Source: Adhaeribacter radiodurans (GTDB taxonomy: Bacteria; Bacteroidota; Bacteroidia; Cytophagales; Hymenobacteraceae). From it: 64,000 nt of DNA. The stretch is from assembly GCF_014075995.1 (NCBI RefSeq), contig NZ_CP055153.1, forward strand, positions 4,588,001 through 4,652,000. Direction: 5' to 3'. The notes beneath the pieces are model-generated. The model was not told where the DNA came from and made no database searches. It saw nothing but the letters and a program-made list of their open reading frames with translations. Shown in pieces: positions 58,500-64,000 of this stretch. Made by a program: the position numbers and the translations under genes. Within the stretch, counting starts at the first letter, position 1. Every line of letters starts with the position of its first letter.

Positions 58500-60539
58500 A
58501 TGAAAAATTATCTTTACTCTGTATTCAGGATTGCCAGCTTATTTTTTCTAATTCTTTCCCTTTCTCACCTAGCTTCTTTTGGGCAAGGTTTAGGGCATAA
58601 AATGGAGGCCCGGCTACAAGCCGCTCTTGATAAAATTCAAAACGACAAGGCTAAGCCTTTTGTGGGTGGTATGTCGGTAGCGGTAAAAGTCGAGAACCTG
58701 GCTAAATGGCAAGGAGCTTTGGGCTACGCGGCGCGCAATATTGATAAAGATAACAACCTGCTGCCGGGAGGTACGGCTTTTAAACCAGGTACCCTGTCAC
58801 AAATCTATAGCGTTACTAAAACTTTCACCGCTCCTTTAGTTTTAGAGTTAGTAAAGGAAGGAGTATTTAAATTAGAGGACCCCATCAGTAAATATCTGCC
58901 CTTTGGTCAAATTAATCCCCGATTGAATAGTAAGGTAACCATTCACCAACTGCTGGCTCATGAAAGTGGCTATTCCGACTATGCTGTAGAACAACAACTG
59001 CAAATCAGCGTAGCCGCCCAACCCGGCAGAACCTGGACAGCATTGGAAGCTATTGCTTTTACCAATCAGATTTTTGCTCCGGGAACCGAACGTCGCTACT
59101 CCAGTACCAACTACATTGTGCTGGGCGCTTTAGTAGAAGTTATTACTAAAAAACCGGTAGAACAACATTATAGAGACCGTTTTTTCAAACCTTTAAACTT
59201 AGAATCCATGTACCTGGGAGTAAGAGAGCCCTTGGGCAATCGCGGGGAGTTAGCGGCTCCTCATGATAATCTTAGTCCATTTAACCCGGTATTTGCGCAA
59301 ACTGGTCAGCCCTTATTCCCGAATGCCTACACTAATATTTTCCGTTTTCCCATGACCGCCATTGTATCCCTTGCTTTTACTGGCGGAGGTATAGTATCGA
59401 ATGCGGCTGACCTGGCCGAGTGGGGTTCGGCCCTCTTTACCGGCCGGGCTACCAGTAAGGAAACTTTAAATTTAATGCTGAACTCCTTTTCTCCCACCCC
59501 CGATATGAATGGTAATTACCTGGGCTACGGCATAAAGCAAATTCCGCGTATCAGCGATAAAGAAATGTTCCTGGGCCACAACGGCGATGCGGTAGGTTAC
59601 CGCTCTATTCTGGTGCATCAACCGGAACGAAAAATAACCTTGGCCGTACTGGCTAACTTTGCCGCCGCCGATCCTTACGCTATAGCAAAAGCCGTTTACC
59701 AGGCATTGGCTCCTAAATTAGAATCTTTTTCCCCGAAGCAAGGCCTACCCGGCAAAACCATTAACATTAAAGGCGAAGGTTTAAGCATTACCACCTCTGT
59801 TCTTTTTAACGGTAAAAAAGCCGATTTTAAAATAATAAATGAAAGTACAATTAAAGCCGTGGTGCCGGCAAATGCCAGTTCGGGTCAGATAACGGTTGTA
59901 ACTGCTGGCGGCACCGTTTTAAGTAATCGCTCTTTTACCGTACAGCAACCTCAGATTACCACTTTTATTCCTGATCATGGCGAAGTTGGTTCTAGTGTAT
60001 TTTTGGTAGGTAATCATTTAACAAAAGTTAAAGAAGTTTATTTTAACGGAGTAAAAGCAGCTAAAGTCCGGAGTTATTTTGATTTTTTAGTAATGGCGGA
60101 AGTACCCAAAGGTGCCACTACCGGTAAAATTAAAGTAGTACTTACTGGTGGCGGTAAAGCAACCAGTAGTTCTGACTTTCGGGTAACCCAATCTACTCCA
60201 GTAATAATAGCGAATCAAAAATCATTAATTTCAGAAAAGCAGCCAACTTCAGCCTTAGTAACCATTCCAAGTCCGGACCAGCCATTGGTGAGTTTTCCCA
60301 ATCCATTCAAAGAGAAAATTACTTTTAACTTTTCTTTACCTGTTTCCCAAAACATACAGGTAAAAGTATTTAACAGCCAAGGCAAAGAAGTAGCCTTCAT
60401 TTACCAGGGTACAGCCCAAGCTAATCAGAAGTACCAACTACAATGGAAACCTGGTTCGCAGGATTTACCCGGCTTGTATTTCATGCAATTACAAACGGAC
60501 AACCAGGTTAAACAGCAGAAAATAATTTTTACCCGCTAA
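58500..60539 (+). CDS. T9SS-secreted serine hydrolase (beta-lactamase class C fold) with IPT domains
   Basis: A 679-residue secreted enzyme. Signal peptide 1-28; class C beta-lactamase/D-aminopeptidase-type domain (about 35-400) with SVTK (Ser104, Lys107), the Tyr-containing RRYSSTNYIVLG motif and a third-motif-like FLGHNGDAVGYRS; two IPT/TIG domains (about 405-490 and 492-565); and a T9SS type A sorting domain (about 595-679, beginning VSFPNPFKEKITFNFSLP). The hydrolase probably acts on a peptide, ester or amide outside the cell. It follows the outer-membrane gene by 105 bases. Confidence 0.92.
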   Translation: MKNYLYSVFRIASLFFLILSLSHLASFGQGLGHKMEARLQAALDKIQNDKAKPFVGGMSVAVKVENLAKWQGALGYAARNIDKDNNLLPGGTAFKPGTLSQIYSVTKTFTAPLVLELVKEGVFKLEDPISKYLPFGQINPRLNSKVTIHQLLAHESGYSDYAVEQQLQISVAAQPGRTWTALEAIAFTNQIFAPGTERRYSSTNYIVLGALVEVITKKPVEQHYRDRFFKPLNLESMYLGVREPLGNRGELAAPHDNLSPFNPVFAQTGQPLFPNAYTNIFRFPMTAIVSLAFTGGGIVSNAADLAEWGSALFTGRATSKETLNLMLNSFSPTPDMNGNYLGYGIKQIPRISDKEMFLGHNGDAVGYRSILVHQPERKITLAVLANFAAADPYAIAKAVYQALAPKLESFSPKQGLPGKTINIKGEGLSITTSVLFNGKKADFKIINESTIKAVVPANASSGQITVVTAGGTVLSNRSFTVQQPQITTFIPDHGEVGSSVFLVGNHLTKVKEVYFNGVKAAKVRSYFDFLVMAEVPKGATTGKIKVVLTGGGKATSSSDFRVTQSTPVIIANQKSLISEKQPTSALVTIPSPDQPLVSFPNPFKEKITFNFSLPVSQNIQVKVFNSQGKEVAFIYQGTAQANQKYQLQWKPGSQDLPGLYFMQLQTDNQVKQQKIIFTR

Positions 60540-60555
60540 CAGAATTTATTTTTCG

Positions 60556-60580
60556 CAAAAGTCAGGTTATCTGGCTTTTG
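60556..60580 (+). terminator. Weak hairpin after the serine hydrolase
   Basis: A 10-bp stem CAAAAGTCAG / CTGGCTTTTG with one G-T pair and a 5-base loop, 16 bases past the stop, without a strong T run. Confidence 0.4.
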
Positions 60581-60638
60581 TGGAAATTATCTTATATATT
60601 ATACTATTTTTTATAAGTAAAAGTAAATTTTATTTGCT

Positions 60639-61250
60639 ATGGTAAAATATAAAGTAGCAATACTCACCTTACTAAGTTTTATAATTACTTCTGAAACAAT
60701 AGCGCAATCGGTTCGGCCGCTTACCGTAGCCGTTCTGGCGAATGCTACTGCCTTACCCACGCGCAGCAAAGAAATTTTTACCAATCTGCATCCGGGTTTG
60801 GTGGTAGGCACGTCTTTCCGGTATAACCATAGCACTCAAAATCAACTTTCTCAAACGGTAAAACTAGGCTACCTCTATCACCGGTTCGTGCACCATGCCG
60901 TGCAGTTGTATTCAGAATTCGAGTATAAGAGAAGGCTTAAGCAAAGATTTAACTTAGCCACTGGCATAGGAGTTGGGTATGTTCATCTTTTCTCGGCTAC
61001 GCAAGTTTTTAAAAGAAACGACCAGGGACAATACGAAAAAAAACCAAACTGGGGAAGGCCGCAGGTAATGGGATCTTTTGCACTGGGGCTAGGCTACCAG
61101 CTTAACCCAAACGAGGAAAAGCCTATTGAAATATTTGTCCGCTACCAGTTTTTAGTACAGGCTCCTTTTGTAAGGCAGTACGTACCGGTTCTGCCCAACA
61201 CCGCATTGCACATGGGTTTGAGTTACCCGCTCTTTAAAAGAAATAAATAA
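60639..61250 (+). CDS. Secreted or outer-membrane protein, unknown function
   Basis: A 203-residue protein with a predicted signal peptide (VAILTLLSFIITSETIAQ, cleavage near residue 23). The rest alternates hydrophobic and polar residues with aromatic ends (TVKLGYLYHRFVHHAVQLYSEFEYKRR, GVGYVHLF, FALGLGYQLN, YPLFKRNK at the C-terminus), like a small eight-stranded outer-membrane barrel. I do not recognise a named family. It is 23 bases before the next hydrolase gene, so the two are probably cotranscribed; it may help localise or supply substrate to that enzyme. Confidence 0.8.
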   Translation: MVKYKVAILTLLSFIITSETIAQSVRPLTVAVLANATALPTRSKEIFTNLHPGLVVGTSFRYNHSTQNQLSQTVKLGYLYHRFVHHAVQLYSEFEYKRRLKQRFNLATGIGVGYVHLFSATQVFKRNDQGQYEKKPNWGRPQVMGSFALGLGYQLNPNEEKPIEIFVRYQFLVQAPFVRQYVPVLPNTALHMGLSYPLFKRNK

Positions 61251-61273
61251 GAAAAGGATTACGCGTAGAGACT

Positions 61274-62455
61274 ATGTTGAAAAATACACTTACTATACTT
61301 TTCATTACTTCTTTCTTTTTACTGGGGAGTTGTCAGGAACCGGTAATAGAACCCACCCAAGTTTGTACCGTTCCTCCTTCAACGGTAAATCACCCGAAAG
61401 CCGCCCTATTTCAAGGGGTAATAGATAAATATGTTCAGGCGGGTTTACCGGGTATTGCCGTGCTTGTCCGGGATGGAAACGGTACCTGGGTAGGCAGCGG
61501 CGGCAAAGCTGATATTCAAAAAAATATTCCCCTCTTGCCTTGCCATGTATCTAAAACCGCCAGTCTTACCAAAATATTTATTGCGGCCCTTGCCTTAAAA
61601 CTGGTGGAAGAAGGCGTATTGCAATTAGATGAAAAAATAACAAAATGGATACCGGAAGGAATTACTTCTAATATTAAAAACGCCGATGTAGTTACGTTAC
61701 GCCAGTTACTAAACCATACCAGCGGCATTTACGATTTTAGTAATAATGATAATTTTTATCTGGCTTTACTAAATTACCCGACTAAAAAATGGAAACAAGA
61801 AGAACTGCTGGAATTTAGCTATAACCAGGATCCGGTTTTTGCGGCGGGCACTTCGTCGGGTTATTCGAATACCAGTACTGTACTGGCCACTATGGTAATA
61901 GAAGCAGCTACCAAGCGCAACCATGCAGCCTTGCTCCGCGAAAAAATTTTAAACCAATTAGGTCTTTCCGATTCGTATTATTACTGGCAGGAAGCCCTCC
62001 CTAGTCACGGGGTAGCTCAGGGTTATTTTGATTTGTACAATAACAATACCCTGGTAAATGTAAGCAGTTATAATACCGGCACTGGCAATGGTTTAAATGG
62101 CTTATACAGCACCGTGTACGATTTACAAAAATTTATTGATGCCTTGCTGCGGAACAAGACCCTACTCAGCCAAAGCTCAATTAACACCATGCTAACTTTC
62201 GATGATTTAATTGAAAACCGGAAGTACCTGGGCTTAGGCTTGTTTAAAGATTACATAGACGGCAATTTTAAAGAAAATGAATTTGGGTATGGCCACCGGG
62301 GCCGCGACTTAGGCTACAGCGCCGATATGTTTTATTTCCCAAATCAGGATATAACGGTTACGCTGCTGGTCAACTACGGCACCAATGCTAAAAGTAATTT
62401 ACAATATACTTTCACCAATTTCAGGTACGACATCGCTGATGTAGCCATTCATTAA
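61274..62455 (+). CDS. Serine hydrolase lipoprotein (beta-lactamase class C fold)
   Basis: A 393-residue enzyme with a lipoprotein signal: Cys20 follows LLGS. The catalytic SxxK is SLTK (Ser97, Lys100). YSN is in SGYSNTSTVLATM, and FGYGHRGRDLGYSADMF carries the third HxG-like motif. It resembles D-aminopeptidase/esterase EstB-type beta-lactamase-fold proteins. It would be anchored to the outer or inner membrane facing the periplasm. It is a second, distinct member of the fold in this region and is not closely related to the T9SS-exported one. Confidence 0.93.
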   Translation: MLKNTLTILFITSFFLLGSCQEPVIEPTQVCTVPPSTVNHPKAALFQGVIDKYVQAGLPGIAVLVRDGNGTWVGSGGKADIQKNIPLLPCHVSKTASLTKIFIAALALKLVEEGVLQLDEKITKWIPEGITSNIKNADVVTLRQLLNHTSGIYDFSNNDNFYLALLNYPTKKWKQEELLEFSYNQDPVFAAGTSSGYSNTSTVLATMVIEAATKRNHAALLREKILNQLGLSDSYYYWQEALPSHGVAQGYFDLYNNNTLVNVSSYNTGTGNGLNGLYSTVYDLQKFIDALLRNKTLLSQSSINTMLTFDDLIENRKYLGLGLFKDYIDGNFKENEFGYGHRGRDLGYSADMFYFPNQDITVTLLVNYGTNAKSNLQYTFTNFRYDIADVAIH

Positions 62456-62579
62456 AATTTATATTTCTCATTTAAAGCTTATCTACTTACTAGTTACCGG
62501 ATTGAAGCCAGAAAAAAGTAAATACCAGATAAAAATTTGATAAAATAATTTATTGTTAAACTGCCTACCAGAGCCTAAA

Positions 62580-63224
62580 ATGAGGAAACATCTTTATCTA
62601 CTCGCACAATTACTTATTGCTTTTTTATTTGCAGGATGTGCCTCTAAAGAAATATTCTATTTCTCTAAAAACACCGGCAGCTTTGGCCCATACCAGAAAG
62701 TACAAAAAACAACCAATCTCCAGGATAGCGTTGCTGTTCAATCTCAACCATCCGAGGCAGGGCTAAGCCCAGATGATTCACCTGTTCTTACTGCATCGGC
62801 CACTAGTCCGGAGCCAGCAACTTTACCTAAACCCAAATCCGTTGCTTTTAGCTCCGGCTTAAAGGAACAGAAAAGCGCCGCGCAGCCGAATAAGTACGTA
62901 TTAAAAAATAAAAATTTACTAAAATTTAAAAATAAGAAGCAATTACTGAAACCTGAAACTAACAAGAAGGTTCAAGCCTCTGCGATGATTGGTTTTATTT
63001 TAGGCCTAATGGCTGTGATTACAATTTTTGCTGGCTCTCTTCTAGCTTTTGCATTTGGTTTGGTGGGGGCCATATTTGGTATTATTGGCCTGAGTACCAT
63101 TAAGAAGAACTCAGAAAAATTTCGAGGCAGAGGATTTGCGTGGGTGGGTATAGGCGTAGGTATATTAATTCCACTATTTATAATTGGTTATATATTAGCC
63201 TTTGCGGGAGCTTTTAGCAGTTGA
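62580..63224 (+). CDS. DUF4190 lipoprotein
   Basis: A 214-residue protein from the ATG at 62580 (MRKHLYLLAQLLIAFLFAGC); the TTG 27 bases earlier is less likely. A lipobox Cys lies at about residue 20. A low-complexity Pro/Ser/Lys-rich region (about 35-130) is followed by two transmembrane helices (about 140-165 and 185-210) with GLVGAIFGIIGLSTIKKN, the DUF4190 signature. The function is unknown. It combines a lipid anchor with membrane helices, as does the lipoprotein at 42818. Confidence 0.85.
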   Translation: MRKHLYLLAQLLIAFLFAGCASKEIFYFSKNTGSFGPYQKVQKTTNLQDSVAVQSQPSEAGLSPDDSPVLTASATSPEPATLPKPKSVAFSSGLKEQKSAAQPNKYVLKNKNLLKFKNKKQLLKPETNKKVQASAMIGFILGLMAVITIFAGSLLAFAFGLVGAIFGIIGLSTIKKNSEKFRGRGFAWVGIGVGILIPLFIIGYILAFAGAFSS

Positions 63225-63626
63225 GATCAACCTAAAGAAAATTACCCAAATAATTAAAACTAGCTAATATAAATGCTGCTTTCTTAGTTATCTAATCAGT
63301 TTTTATTTCAAAATCCTTTTGTCTGGTAACAAAAAGTACAGAAGACCTTTCTTCCTTTCTTCAGGAGCGTAAATGATAGGCTAGACTGTAAGGGGCCATT
63401 CCGTAGTGTATGGCAATAGTAATTCCGAAAAATGAAACATCTTTGGGGGATGAAGAACAATGGCAACCACTTAAAATCTTTTTGGATCAAAATTTTGAAT
63501 ATTCATCTCCTTTTTCCTGAATCATTATAAAGTTCAATTTAGGGCAGATAGGTAAACCTCCTATATTCACTTATACTAAATAGTATAAACCCCATGCTTT
63601 AAAAGTTGAGTAAAAGGTTTTTCAGT
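63225..63626. other. AT-rich gap before repeat copy 3
   Basis: No gene, promoter or terminator that I can support is seen in this stretch of about 400 bases. Confidence 0.4.
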
Positions 63627-64000
63627 GGAGCCTTTTCAAGTCTCCAGATGGTGGTGCTATCTAGTTTGACATGGCTGAGTTTGCCTCGTGGCCGGCGGGC
63701 CTCGTTTAGCTGTTTCGGGCGGTTTAGCGAACCTTGGCTCGTTGCACTGCGCCATGCTGCTTTGCAGCACCGGAACGCTAAAAGGCCCTCAACAGCCAAA
63801 CTGGTATTTCTTGCGAGTGGCAGCTGATATTACTACTTATTAACTCCTCCAATTACTTTAAAAATATTGCAAGCTCCCCTCCTATTTTAAGAGGGGCAGG
63901 GGTGGTAAAAAATAGCAACTTAATTTAACTCATCAGCTTACAGAGAATTAGTAATCTGTACATTGTAAATATAAAAAGTAAGTAAAGACAAGAAAGACTT
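63627..64000 (+). repeat. Long-hairpin repeat family, copy 3 (runs off window)
   Basis: It starts GGAGCC and has the same GTTTGCCTCGTGGCCGGCGGG block as copy 1. An imperfect 26-base hairpin (63704-63729 with 63776-63801, about five mismatches) has a loop closely related to that of copy 1. The AT-rich tail is interrupted near 63870-63905 by a short hairpin insert (CCCCTCCTATTTTAAGAGGGG) and then resumes (ACTTAATTTAACTCATCAGCTT). The tail continues past the window end. Confidence 0.8.

Overview
The window reads as chromosomal DNA of a Bacteroidota bacterium, most likely a Cytophagales/Hymenobacteraceae (Adhaeribacter-like) organism. The evidence is two type IX secretion (T9SS) type A C-terminal sorting domains, an ECF sigma/FecR pair, a hybrid two-component (HTCS) regulator with a 7TM sensor, a CarboxypepD_reg/beta-barrel outer-membrane protein, many small TIR-flanked intergenic repeats, and TAnnTTTG-type -7 boxes. 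Genus-level placement is inference. I saw no tRNA, rRNA or CRISPR array.

Layout. 1-2 kb: a FecR-like anti-sigma gene running off the left edge, divergent from an ECF sigma factor. 2.3-12 kb: a giant T9SS-exported protein with three nearly identical beta-helix blocks. It is bracketed by ackA sequence: intact ackA to the right and a duplicated ackA 3' fragment to the left. 13-16.6 kb: pta-ackA (acetate overflow/activation). 16.9-18 kb: a DUF922 putative secreted Zn-protease. 18.2-22.3 kb: a patch of small, acquired-looking genes (NADAR protein, Crp-family regulator, aldo/keto reductase, methyltransferase, a broken second Crp gene, NTF2-like protein). A palindromic operator recurs in front of both Crp copies and the reductase. 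22.8-25.9 kb: a MarR regulator overlapping a rifampicin phosphotransferase-like gene. 26-28.4 kb: an SRPBCC protein and a Tat-exported Gfo/Idh oxidoreductase.

28.6-42 kb is the most unusual part. It is a co-directional series of a cytoplasmic subtilase, a metallophosphoesterase, a CHAT (caspase-like) protein, an alpha/beta hydrolase with an apparent Cys nucleophile, an acetoacetate-decarboxylase-like enzyme, three small membrane proteins, a patatin and a cholesterol-oxidase-like GMC oxidoreductase. The patatin and the GMC enzyme appear to share a C-terminal domain. I read this as a lipid/sterol-like modification module next to a protease module; a functional link between them is a hypothesis.

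42.8-48.8 kb: a lipoprotein, an RDD membrane protein, a NagB-like deaminase, a second Gfo/Idh enzyme, an orphan gluconate-dehydrogenase subunit 3 and a secreted NTF2-like protein. 48.9-63.2 kb: an HTCS regulator, an AraC regulator, an esterase, an aldehyde dehydrogenase, an outer-membrane barrel protein, two secreted serine hydrolases and a DUF4190 lipoprotein. A shared 17-bp upstream motif ties the AraC and barrel genes together.

Intergenic space holds several small palindromic or TIR-bearing repeat families. One has three copies with long hairpins whose arm sequences differ between copies while pairing is kept.
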